From positions 565,003 to 629,002 of the forward strand of contig CM007347.1 in the NCBI GenBank assembly GCA_000333855.2: a stretch of 64,000 bases of DNA. Direction: 5' to 3'. The notes beneath the pieces are model-generated. The model was not told the DNA's origin, did no database searches, and worked only from the letters and a program-made list of their open reading frames with translations. Positions 10,805-20,027 of this stretch are shown here, piece by piece (position 1 is the stretch's first letter; each line of letters begins with the position of its first letter). The stretch comes from Endotrypanum monterogeii. Its lineage: Eukaryota > Euglenozoa > Kinetoplastea > Trypanosomatida > Trypanosomatidae. The position numbers and the translations under genes are program-made.

Positions 10805-12062
10805 TGCGTAGTGACCACTAATAGAGGGGGATACACACATGCGTGGGCACACTTACAGACATCGTTGCTACATGACGATTAGGTGCAATGTGATCGGTGG
10901 ATTGGCCGGTGCGCACATTTTTTTTGTTTTGTTTAGTCGTCGTTGTGTTGCATTTATTATTATTAAATTGTGTATGTGTTTGCATGTATGTGTGTATTCG
11001 TGTGTGTGTGTGTGTGTGTGTGTCTGGATAATGGGGTTCTTCCCCCTTGTTTCTTTTCACTGCGCTTCTTGAGTATGTGAGTGACTCAGCCCCCTCCCCT
11101 TCCCCATGCCGTACACAGTCATGCCGTGAGTTGATTCCCAATTTGATTCTCTCGTGTTGCATCCTCAATACGATGGAAATCTAGTGAAAGGAAACAAGTG
11201 CTCTCACATGTCCCACACTGGCCTGTGTACTGTTGAACGGTTGCGACTGCTTTGCCTCTGCTATGATGTGCGAGGTGCGGACGCTCAACATGCTAAAAAA
11301 AAAAAGGTAGGGGAGAAGTAATGACGTTTGGCGTAATACCCTTTTTGGGTTTCGTCGTTCATTAGTGCGAACCTCGATCTTTTTATTTTCCTAAATGATG
11401 GAGTTGATTTTTTTTTTCAGTCCCTTCCGTGTGTGTTCGACCTATATACATGTATATATATATATATACATATATACATATTTATTTATTTAATTTTTTT
11501 TTTTTTGTCGTTGTTGAGGAAAGTACTTGTCGTCCGCATGTTTTTTTTTTTCCTCTCTTTCACCTCTCTCCTCTCACCTGCTCGAGCCCAGTACGCGTAC
11601 AAAGCGTACTGTTTCTCTTAAGCGCAGGTTCTGCGGAGCTATGGTGTGTAATGTTGACCTATACGTTCCTGCAGCTCCCTGCTGCTCCCCTCTCCCCCTT
11701 GTCCTTTGTGGAGGAGGTTGGCTGTGATGCAATACGAAAGGGGGGGGGAGAGAAATAGCTGCACGTCGATGGCGCGTAAGTCTTCCTTCCCCTGCAGCAC
11801 CCATCGGTTTTCTTTCCTTGTGTTTTCTTGAGTGTTTCTCTGCCATTTCAGCCATTGCACTTTCTTGGTGGGGGTGGATGCAGCGTTGGGGAGAGGAATG
11901 GGTGAGTGGGACACACTATTGTACTTGGAATGAATGCTGCTGTCTCTTGCACGATAAGCGATATGGGGTGGTGCTCAGGGGCAAAAAAAAAAACGTACCT
12001 CTCTATTTACTTGATCATCATGGCATCTCTCCCCCTCCCCCCCCCCCCCTCGCCTCTACACC

Positions 12063-12098
<36 letters not shown>

Positions 12099-12136
12099 CT
12101 CTATGTGTAAGCCACCAAGGCGCCTCAACCAACTGG
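10805..12136. other. Intergenic region with TG, TA and CA repeats
   Basis: Contains T runs (10918-10926, 11409-11418, 11495-11506, 11539-11550), a TG repeat (about 10998-11022), an A run (11294-11305), a TA-rich stretch (about 11450-11490), poly-C (about 12038-12049) and a CA repeat (12064-12096) only 40 bases before the next start codon. No gene supported. Confidence 0.55.
12064..12096. repeat. CA dinucleotide repeat just upstream of the AlbA-domain gene
   Basis: About 16 CA units preceded by poly-C. It can be read in frame with the downstream gene, which is why longer gene models with a Thr-His run are possible, but I treat it as 5' flank. Confidence 0.9.
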
Positions 12137-14881
12137 ATGGAAGTGGTTCTAAGTCCTTTCTTCGCTGGTGCGGCTTGCGTGCTGGTAGACTCTACTGGCG
12201 CTGAGCTCTTAATAAGTCGTGCTTTCGCGGGCGCAGCGAACGTGTGTTATGATGTGCAGCAACCTCAGCAGCCATGGAGCGAGCCACGCCCGCAACACGG
12301 ACATGCACCGATGACTGTGAAGTTGCTCATCAGTACACCTATGTCAACGTGGAGTCGGCAGGCGAAAGATGTAGTGTTGCGGTGTGTCGACCGCGCTGTG
12401 ACGCGCATATTTCCCCCGCTTGACGTTTTGCAGTATATCAGCGCCGACTCTCCTGCTTTCGTCGATGCAGATGCGGATGTCATTTGCGCAGGAGGACCCT
12501 CACAGCTTTCCGTTGTTTTTTTTGTTCAACCATCTGCTACTCTGTGGCCGGCCTCGCTACTCAAACCACATGCGGTTGAGGGGGAAATTGTATCAAGTCC
12601 GCAGCTTAACGAGCCTGAGGTCTGTTCTGAGGCAGTCCTTCAGTCGATGCACGATACGCTTTCGGACATGGACTTGTGGAACCGTGCTCGTGCAGCGCAT
12701 CAGCGTTACGACGCGAGTTTTGCTCGCGACGGTGGACAGCAACACTCTGGTTGCGGGCTAGTTTCGGAGGCAACATCAACAGACATCACACTCGCACTTC
12801 AGGCTGAGCGGCAAGCTTCTGATACAACAACTCAGCTGCAGTGGCAGCTTGCTCGATGGCTCACAGAGCTTTTCTTGAACGAAGGAAGCTGGGCTCGCTC
12901 GCAGACCGCCCCGTCCGTGGGCACTTCAAAGTCGCCTCAGAAATTCACCGCGGAGGCAGGGACGCGTCATCTCTTTCAGGGCTCCCTTCGATTGTTGTTT
13001 CCTCACGTTGTCGGTGCAGCGCTCTCGGCCCAGCACACGAGCCCCCGAGACGCTTCGCCCAGCTCTGCTGTACCCCGTCGCTTCCTTCACGCGGACGTGC
13101 GCGGTGTGGAGTGGGACGGTTTGTTGGTAGGGTATACCTCTCGCTACGCCTACGTTGCGGTGCCACACTTTGTGGTCCCTGCCGAGACTGCAGCTGCATC
13201 GGGGTCCTCGTCACCGTGTTTGTGGAGTTTCGTCAGTCGCATCCCCATTCCCTCGATCCTCAGTAGATCAAATGGTTCGGGGGCGGAGGATCATCGTGTT
13301 TCGACTGTCGGCTTGCACCGAAAGCGACCGCGTACCTCTGGGCTACACCACCCAAACAGCACGATACCAGATGACGACATCCCCGGCTCCACGACGGCAC
13401 GTGAGGTGTTAGCCCACTGCTTTAATAAGGACGAGGTGATGCGCCACGAGAGGCATCCTGAAGCAGTGTTTCGCCTTGCCGATACGCCGTATGTGGTGAC
13501 GGTTCGGTCCCACCGTATTTACTGCGCACGGGCCGATCCTGCGAAGCAGCCGTGCGTGGAAGGCAGCATGTCTTCCCCACGTCCTTTCCCCACCACGCCA
13601 CAAGCAGCTGTATCGCCACACACCTTATCCCTAGTGCTGGAGGATGCGTATGCAGTGAGGGTGCGATCAGCTCTTGACAGCACTAGTACTGTGCCAACCA
13701 CAGCAGCGTCCTCCCGCCCGATTCACTGGGCTGCATCTCTCCTCTGTGGGTGCACTCAGCAGCAGTGTTCGGAGGACGAGGCTGGAAACGAGAGCCATAC
13801 CGGGAAGGAAGGCGTCCGCGGCAGCGTTGCACACGAGGTGCACACCTTCCTCGACGTAGTGAGTGTAGTGAGGGAGAGCTGCCACCGCTTTCAGCGAACG
13901 CATGAACGTTTTTTTGCCTTGTACGAGGAGTGTATCCGAGTGCGCAGCCTGACTACCTCCACAACCGCCGTCCGAGCCGACACCAACACGGCGTGCCCCT
14001 CAGCGAACGGACTCAGCTCAACAACGACTCAAGCAGGCGTTGCCACGGAGATCAAGCCAGTGGGGGAGACCGCGGGCACGAGAGGGTCGCTTTCACCCAC
14101 TGTTGCCGCCCAGAGTCTGCGGTTGCTACGCCAGGCAGAAGTGCTGTACAGTGCATTGTCAGATTCCATCTCGGTGCATTTTAAAAAACTGCGTGGTGCT
14201 GCACGAGTGCCTATCCCTGTCGTGCGTACCGTCATGGACGTGGCGCAACTCGAGGAGGGACACCATGTCGAGTTCAAGGCAAAAGTTGTGTTGGTGGAAA
14301 ACGGCTCCTCTTCCCATTCTGGTTCGCAGAGACAGCACCATCCCGTGTTAATGGATACGGAACGACTTCGCAACACAATGTCCGCGATGGCGGCGTGTCG
14401 TGGTGGGGTCATACTTATTGGTGTCACGGACGACGGCCGCATCCTCGGTCACGCAAAGCAGCTTGATGTAGCCCGTCAGCTCCGCACATCGGGCTTCTGT
14501 CCGGCTATGGTGAAGGACACCGTACAGGTGAAGGAACTGCGGTGGCTTGGCAACAGCAGTGGCGTCCCAGGCGTCGGTGAGACTGACGTGGTCGAGGGAA
14601 GTGAGAACGCTCCCCCTCTCTCTGCGAAACGTGTCATGCCTCCGAATTGGTGGAAAGGATGTGCCACCGCTGCTACGTCAGACCTGCCGAGGGCCTGTGC
14701 GGTGACGAAGACAGGGCCACCTGCCAGTGATCAAGTGATCACTGTTGTTAGTGTTCAGAAAGGCCAGGCGCCCTTCTACGCGGCATCCAAGAATTCGCCA
14801 CCCTACCAGCGTGGATGTGCAAGCACCATAACAATGCCGACAATTGTGATGGCACGCCGAGTTATGAAGGAACTATCTTAG
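12137..14881 (+). CDS. Large protein with C-terminal Schlafen/AlbA_2-like domain
   Basis: 914 residues from the ATG at 12137 (MEVVLSPFFAGAACVLVD); the open frame extends upstream but only through a poly-C and a CA microsatellite, so I reject the longer start. Near the C-terminus, residues 700-714 (MDVAQLEEGHHVEFK) and 745-770 (RNTMSAMAACRGGVILIGV then DDGRILGH) match the AlbA_2/Schlafen core pattern: an E-x4-E-x-K stretch, then a helix, a GG turn, a LIGV strand and a DDG-x-I-x-G loop. Members of this family include RNA-cleaving Schlafens, in which acidic residues of the ExxxxE segment are catalytic, but many are uncharacterised. The N-terminal 650 residues are Ser/Thr/Ala-rich with scattered conserved-looking blocks and no recognised domain. 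The family call is moderate; a nuclease role is only inferred. Confidence 0.8.
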   Translation: MEVVLSPFFAGAACVLVDSTGAELLISRAFAGAANVCYDVQQPQQPWSEPRPQHGHAPMTVKLLISTPMSTWSRQAKDVVLRCVDRAVTRIFPPLDVLQYISADSPAFVDADADVICAGGPSQLSVVFFVQPSATLWPASLLKPHAVEGEIVSSPQLNEPEVCSEAVLQSMHDTLSDMDLWNRARAAHQRYDASFARDGGQQHSGCGLVSEATSTDITLALQAERQASDTTTQLQWQLARWLTELFLNEGSWARSQTAPSVGTSKSPQKFTAEAGTRHLFQGSLRLLFPHVVGAALSAQHTSPRDASPSSAVPRRFLHADVRGVEWDGLLVGYTSRYAYVAVPHFVVPAETAAASGSSSPCLWSFVSRIPIPSILSRSNGSGAEDHRVSTVGLHRKRPRTSGLHHPNSTIPDDDIPGSTTAREVLAHCFNKDEVMRHERHPEAVFRLADTPYVVTVRSHRIYCARADPAKQPCVEGSMSSPRPFPTTPQAAVSPHTLSLVLEDAYAVRVRSALDSTSTVPTTAASSRPIHWAASLLCGCTQQQCSEDEAGNESHTGKEGVRGSVAHEVHTFLDVVSVVRESCHRFQRTHERFFALYEECIRVRSLTTSTTAVRADTNTACPSANGLSSTTTQAGVATEIKPVGETAGTRGSLSPTVAAQSLRLLRQAEVLYSALSDSISVHFKKLRGAARVPIPVVRTVMDVAQLEEGHHVEFKAKVVLVENGSSSHSGSQRQHHPVLMDTERLRNTMSAMAACRGGVILIGVTDDGRILGHAKQLDVARQLRTSGFCPAMVKDTVQVKELRWLGNSSGVPGVGETDVVEGSENAPPLSAKRVMPPNWWKGCATAATSDLPRACAVTKTGPPASDQVITVVSVQKGQAPFYAASKNSPPYQRGCASTITMPTIVMARRVMKELS

Positions 14882-16277
14882 ATGTGAGGAGGAGAACTTT
14901 AAAAAAGGTGTGGTTGTTGTGGTGGCGGCATATGCGATGAACATAGGCCCCTTCAGCCCCCCTTTTCCCCCAGCAAAGGCACGGGTCGTGACGAGGGCAA
15001 GAAGGTGTACAGTGTTTGCGAGGCAGAGACAGGGGTGGTGTGAGTGAAAAGAGCGGTAGCGGGAGGCGGCAGACACACGCACACACCTGAACCTGAGCGG
15101 ACTTGGAGGCAGTATCGCAAACCCCATTGCTTTTATGTTCCAAACTTCGATATTTGTGCGTGTGCGTGTGGCACGATAAGCCATCTTCCCGATATAATTT
15201 GCTTCTTCCATCTGATTTCCGTACACACACGTTCAATCACTTTGGTAAAAAAGACCTTTCTCTCTGTCTCTGTCTCTGTCTCTGTTTCTGATTCTGTCTG
15301 TCGGTCTGTCTGTGCTTGGGTACATCTCAGTCGTTTAATATATGCCACCCGCTCATGGGTAGCAGTTTAAGTCTTCTCCCTCCCCCCCTCCCTCTCTACT
15401 GCAGAGTGGCTTGAAGGCGAGGAGAGGGAGAGAGAAATACAGAATTTCAAGTTTTTTTCCCTTTTTGTTTCCAAATTTGTTCCATTCCTGTGCCCTGCAC
15501 ACAAAATGCAGCCCCAGTCTCTGGTATAAGCAGGCGACTCTCCGGGCTTCTGCGTTGTGTGTGTGTATGTGTGTTCCGCCGTGTTCGGTATCCGCTCAAC
15601 GATGCACATGACGTTCTTTAAACCCTTCTTTTCCCCTTTTCCGCATATCTCATGTGTGGGCGTCTGGTATAGGGTACAACATCTATACCCATTGTTCTGC
15701 TTATTTCACTCTTCTTCTCCCTACCTTCTTTACATCACGCTTATAGCTTCTGTGTGCACGTGCACCCCATCCCTCTTTTTCCCACTGCGGTTTTTTCACT
15801 ACATTTGAGCATATCTCCACTTCCTTACACACCCACACAGACAGTCAAGTCGCACCGGTGTACCTTGCTCTCCCTCTTCGTCTCTCTTTCCCTGTGGGTG
15901 GGGGTGAGCACAGTTTGCATTCGAGGCGTATTCGTGCGTCTTCTTTTTTTTGTTTGTTTTCGATTTTCATCTGGGGTGTTGCGTCGGCACACTATCGTCA
16001 TTCGTTGTGGTGATATCTTCGGCATTTCTTTGCTCCCATTCTGATCAGTAGGGGCTTGTTACGTATATTTTATCCGCTACCAGCCGTTTTTCACCCCCTG
16101 CCCCCTACTCCTCTCCTTTTTTTTTCCCGCCAAGACTCAGGTCGCCTCTTCTCCCCCCAAACCGTAGATACCCCGAACAGTAGATATATATATATATATC
16201 TAGTAGGTGGTTGCTCCTTATCCTTGTCTATATTTGCTGCTGAAACGAAAAAAAGAAAGGGGGACTACTCTTCGAAA
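14882..16277. other. Intergenic region before VPS2
   Basis: Contains an imperfect TCTCTG hexamer repeat (about 15255-15300), poly-C/T stretches, and a TA repeat at about 16180-16199. A T/C tract (about 16105-16130) is followed by several AG dinucleotides that could take the spliced leader for VPS2. No gene recognised. Confidence 0.55.
15255..15300. repeat. TCTCTG hexanucleotide repeat (imperfect)
   Basis: About four clean copies of TCTCTG followed by decayed ones ending in a TCTG/TCGG series. Confidence 0.85.
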
Positions 16278-16925
16278 ATGGGCCTCGCCGATTTGTTTCA
16301 CCGCGAGACGCCGCAGGAGAAGATGCGCAAGTACCGGCGCGAGCTGGACCGCACCTGCCGTGATCTCGACCGTGAACGCAATAAGTTGACTACGCAGGAG
16401 CGTAAGATTATGATGGAGATGAAGAAGATGGCCAAGCAAGACCAAGTGGACGCAGTGCGAGTCATGGCCCGGGACCTTGTGCGCACACGAAAATACAGTC
16501 AGAAAATGTATCGCATGCGCACTCAGATCCAGGGTGTATCACTCCGCATGCAGACAATGCAATCCTCGGCTCAGTTGGCGGATGCAATGAAGAATGTGAC
16601 CAAGGCGATGCGGTCCATGAACAAAAAAATGAACATACCGGAGATGCAGAGAATCATGCGTGAGTTTGAGAAGCAGAATGAAATGATGGGCATGAAGGAG
16701 GAGATGATGAACGACGCGGTTGACGAGGTCATGGATGACGACGGCATGGAGGAGGAGGAAACCGAGCAAGAAATTCAAAAGGTGATGGATGAGGCTGGGC
16801 TCGATTTCCGCACGAAGGTCGGCATCACGGATACTGCACTGCCGCAAAAGGCAGCCGACGCTCAAGGGGAGACAGATGAAGAGCTGGATGCCCGCCTGGC
16901 CGCTCTGAAGGCGTCCATGAAGTAA
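16278..16925 (+). CDS. VPS2: ESCRT-III subunit VPS2 / CHMP2
   Basis: 215 residues, the family's usual length. It should polymerise on membranes with other ESCRT-III subunits to cut membrane necks in multivesicular-body formation and cytokinesis, and recruit the VPS4 ATPase. The match to CHMP2A runs end to end: LFHRETPQEKMRKYRREL, then LDRERNKLTTQERKIM, MKKMAKQDQVDAVRVMARDLVRTR, MNKKMNIPEMQRIM and a highly diagnostic MKEEMMNDAVDEVMDD. The N-terminal half is basic, the C-terminal half acidic, as expected for an autoinhibited ESCRT-III fold. The last residues, DEELDARLAALKASMK, form the MIM1 helix that binds the VPS4 MIT domain. The ATG at 16278 gives the exact family N-terminus (MGLADLF); the frame stays open upstream but only through T-rich and TA-repeat DNA. 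Confidence 0.96.
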   Translation: MGLADLFHRETPQEKMRKYRRELDRTCRDLDRERNKLTTQERKIMMEMKKMAKQDQVDAVRVMARDLVRTRKYSQKMYRMRTQIQGVSLRMQTMQSSAQLADAMKNVTKAMRSMNKKMNIPEMQRIMREFEKQNEMMGMKEEMMNDAVDEVMDDDGMEEEETEQEIQKVMDEAGLDFRTKVGITDTALPQKAADAQGETDEELDARLAALKASMK

Positions 16926-17906
16926 GCCACCAACAAATTGCATCATAAGGGATTGCCTTGTCTCTGCACATGTGGCTGGCAACCATAAAACGAGTGGATC
17001 ACGTTCCATGAGGAGAACGCTTGCTGCCACGTCTCATTCTTGATTGGCATGCGCACGTGCACGCAAATGAACTGACACACTCAAACACGCACACACAATT
17101 TCATTTGGGTGACGAGGGATGTGTTTGTGCTTCAGCGCACCTCAGTGTAATATTCCGAGTGAAAAAAAAAAAGAACTACAGATAAGAAGCAGCATTTTTT
17201 TTTTCCTCCAAGAACTGCATCTCGGAAAAGAGTACCGTATTCCAAGAAGAGAAAAATGGGGAAGTGGGGGAAAAAGGACGGTGTGTGTGTGTGTGTGTGT
17301 GTGTGTCTGTTTCTGTGGAAGGAATACACAGCATTATTTTTAGCTATGTTTCTCCAATTCAGCGACCACCACCCGGATATCTTCCCGTCTTTGTTCTCGC
17401 TGTTTAGTTGTTAGTGTTGCGGTCATTTGTCGGAGACTGCCAATGCCTCTTCTCTGCCTGAATCTTTGTCCAGGTCTGCTTCAGCCCTCTTTTCCCCTGT
17501 CTCTTGAGCTACATGTTTGCGTTTCTTTCGGACCTTTTATTTTTTTTTCTCGCTCTTATATGAGTTCTCGCTTCTCTCTTTTTGTTTTTTAGTGTTAGCC
17601 TTTTGCGTCTCAACTCCTCTTCCTTTCTTCATTTCCAACCATAATGTTTTGTTGGTTCTCCCCTTCCCCTTCGCGCCCTTACCTCATTTCCTCGTTGGCC
17701 TACTTTCTTTCCCTCTTTTTTTTTGGGTGGATGGGTGGGCTTCGGAGTTTGCTCGCTGTCTTTTTTTTTTTTTTTGCGCTCTTGTCATATGTGTCTGCCC
17801 TTCGCCTCGTTATCGTTTTACGGACGTGCTGCGCTCGCTGTGTATTTTAATTGCGTTTTTTTTTTGTTTTTGTCTTCGGTTACACCCTTCCTCCAAAGAC
17901 GGGACC

Positions 17907-17928
17907 GCACCTGCGCCGGCGCAGGTGC
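17907..17928. repeat. Perfect 22-base GC-rich palindrome
   Basis: Two 11-base arms, GCACCTGCGCC and its exact reverse complement, meet with no spacer. Seen directly. It could form a cruciform in DNA or a hairpin in RNA; no function is known to me. Confidence 0.9.
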
Positions 17929-18787
17929 TGGAGATTGGGTGCATATCGAGTTCCTTGAGTGTGTGTTTGTGCGCAGAGAATCCTTAGTGCTCAGCTCTGC
18001 ACTGGAGGACGGAGCGGTCCCCCCACTTCTCCCTCCTCTTCTCTTCCACAGATGAGGCTCCACTCTTCTTGGCGCCAATGTGAAGTTAAACTGTCACATG
18101 GTGAGGTCGGTGCGATGTCGGACTAAGCATGTTGACGGATGACACATGGGGGGGGGGTGCTGTGCCGGAGCGACAGTTCACACTAAGCGCGTGCGTATCC
18201 GTCACATTTTGGGCCAGTGCATCGAGGCGGTGCGAGCGCGCCGTGTCCCTCCTCTCATTCCTCAGTGGTGAGGGCCCAAAACCACTCCACGGGTATCCAC
18301 CACCATGCCCTAAGAATTAGAGGGACAGCTGTAGGCTGCTCTGCACAACGCTACTGGTCCAAGAAATCAAAAGGCGGCGTTTTTATTCAGATGACAGTCA
18401 ACCGTTGCTTCAGTACCTGCTTCCAGATGCCTTAGACCGCACGATGTGTTCAAGATAGATCCTCCGGGGGGGGAGGGGGAAGGCCAATAAAGCATCGAAT
18501 ATGACCTTGGACTCGCATTTTGAACGACAAAGGGGGTACGCTGAAGAAGGGAATGTCTTTTGATGCTCTCAATTTTATTCACACGAGGTGTCTTGTTCCA
18601 TCGGCTTGTTCCTTTATCCTCCTCGTCCATCCCTCTCGCTGTCAAGGCGTCTTTATTGCCCCTGCTCTTCCTCCTCTCTTCGAAAACAATCGTGCCTGGC
18701 CCACAAATGAATGCACTCGTCACCTCATCGTACTACTTTTTACAGGAGGACGTGTAGAGGGCTCACACCGAATCTGAGGATATCATC

Positions 18788-18958
18788 ATGTCCTTGTGGC
18801 GGGTTGCAGCCCCCCCCCTCCCCCCGTGGCGAGCATCTGTAGCGGTAATCGTTTACGTGTATATCCGCGTTTTGTGGCGCAACAAACGTGCGCTCGTTGC
18901 GACGACAGATGTTGCGTTTTTTCGGTTGCGCTCCAAAATAATATTCTCGAGGGCTTAG
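18788..18958 (+). CDS. Doubtful small ORF, 56 aa, in the VPS2-NOC1 spacer
   Basis: ATG at 18788, TAG at 18956-18958. The peptide starts MSLWRVAAPPLPPWRASV and has a short hydrophobic stretch (VAVIVYVYIRVLW) followed by basic residues, a layout seen in small mitochondrial membrane proteins. Against it, an 8-base C run inside the frame is typical of the non-coding spacers here, and codon bias is weak. I list it because it would fill an otherwise 3-kb gap, not because I believe it strongly. Confidence 0.2.
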   Translation: MSLWRVAAPPLPPWRASVAVIVYVYIRVLWRNKRALVATTDVAFFRLRSKIIFSRA

Positions 18959-19734
18959 TGTGCAAGGCCCTGGCGTGACGGCACGTTCTAATAGACGGGC
19001 AGAAAAAATCTTTACCGGCAAACCACCCTTGTGGGGGCGGATCATTCTTTCTCCTTTTGACCTCTTTTCTCGTCGCGATGTTTATGCAGACTTGTCCGTT
19101 TTTTTTTTTTCACAGGCCGTAGAAAGGAGGGAAGAGAAAAGAGGGGATGGTGGCGGCGCTGCTAATCACGCACAGCAGTACAATGTCCGGGCTGAGGTGT
19201 GTCGTGTGTGCGTTTCGCGTGAAGAGGGCATTCGTTCATGTAAGGAATTTTTCCCTTGCTGAGGTTTTGAGCAACAACAGCTACTGCACGAAAAAAAGAA
19301 AAAAATGTTAGTTGCTTACAGTGATGGAAGAAGGTAGCCATCCGAGTTTCCCAGCGGTACAGTCTAACACCATAGCTTCTATGTCCCCCCCCTCTGCTGG
19401 GGGCCCCTCGCTCCCTTTTTATGCGCATTTTTATGGGGTGCAGGACGGAAGTCGGATGTATGTGTGTGCTTCCTCCGTTTCCTTCTCGTCACGTCTCTGT
19501 GAGGGTGACAGGACACTTTGGGTCGCGTCGGAGAACCTCCACCAAGATATACAACGCATCTTACCTCCTCAGTTTTGATGGATGCCCGTGGTCTTGAGGT
19601 TGGGTGCAGTGCGTGCGCATCACTGCCGCTGTTTTCCTCCGACTACTCGTAGGTTCATTGGCGAATGTCTGTGCGTGTGCAGCGTTAGCTTATACTGATC
19701 ACTATCATCTTGCGCCCGGTCTTGTCTCTTTTGA

Positions 19735-19759
19735 ATATATATATATATATATATATATT
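19735..19759. repeat. TA dinucleotide repeat
   Basis: About twelve TA units; a CA run of about eleven units follows at 19974-19995. Confidence 0.9.
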
Positions 19760-20027
19760 GATTCATTTCTCTCATATTCGTCCGTTTCTTTTTTTTACCC
19801 CATACGCGCATTTTTAAATACATTATATATATATGGTAATCACGTGGAATAGCGCGACCAACTAAAGTCCCTTACTGCCCCCCTCCCCCCAAAAAAAAAA
19901 TTCTTCGACGTGCTCTTATCACTAATTTTTCTGTACTCCAATCTTTGTTTTCCGCGAGAGTGGTCACCAGATCACACACACACACACACACACACGAAGA
20001 ACGAAAGAAAGGCAGGGAGGGAGAAGA

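Larger units (their letters stand above)
16926..20027. other. Long (3.1 kb) spacer between VPS2 and NOC1
   Basis: Unusually long. It contains a TG repeat (17281-17307), several long T runs (17520-17880), a perfect 22-base GC palindrome (17907-17928), G and C runs, a TA repeat (about 19735-19759) and a CA repeat (about 19974-19995) close to the NOC1 start. The open frames at 17517-17987 and 19312-19578 have no codon bias; a 56-codon frame at 18788 is listed separately as doubtful. The GC-richer part 18000-19050 might be a decayed retroposon but I see no signature. Confidence 0.55.

Noticed and set aside
11906..12136. N-terminal extension of the AlbA-domain protein with a Thr-His run
   Set aside because: It is the translation of a poly-C and a CA microsatellite in the 5' flank; the ATG at 12137 starts normal protein sequence.
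17517..17987. 156-codon + strand frame that reads as a hydrophobic Phe/Leu/Cys-rich protein
   Set aside because: The hydrophobicity comes from T-rich homopolymer DNA; no codon bias and no natural start context.
18000..19050. GC-richer spacers (also 1140-1700, 43300-44040, 53123-53800) as SIDER-type retroposons
   Set aside because: Length and position in 3' flanks would fit, but I could not find a shared signature, poly-A end or target-site duplication by eye; an alignment to SIDER1/SIDER2 consensus would decide.
19312..19578. 88-codon frame upstream of NOC1
   Set aside because: No codon bias, contains a poly-C run, no recognisable features; kept out of the gene list.
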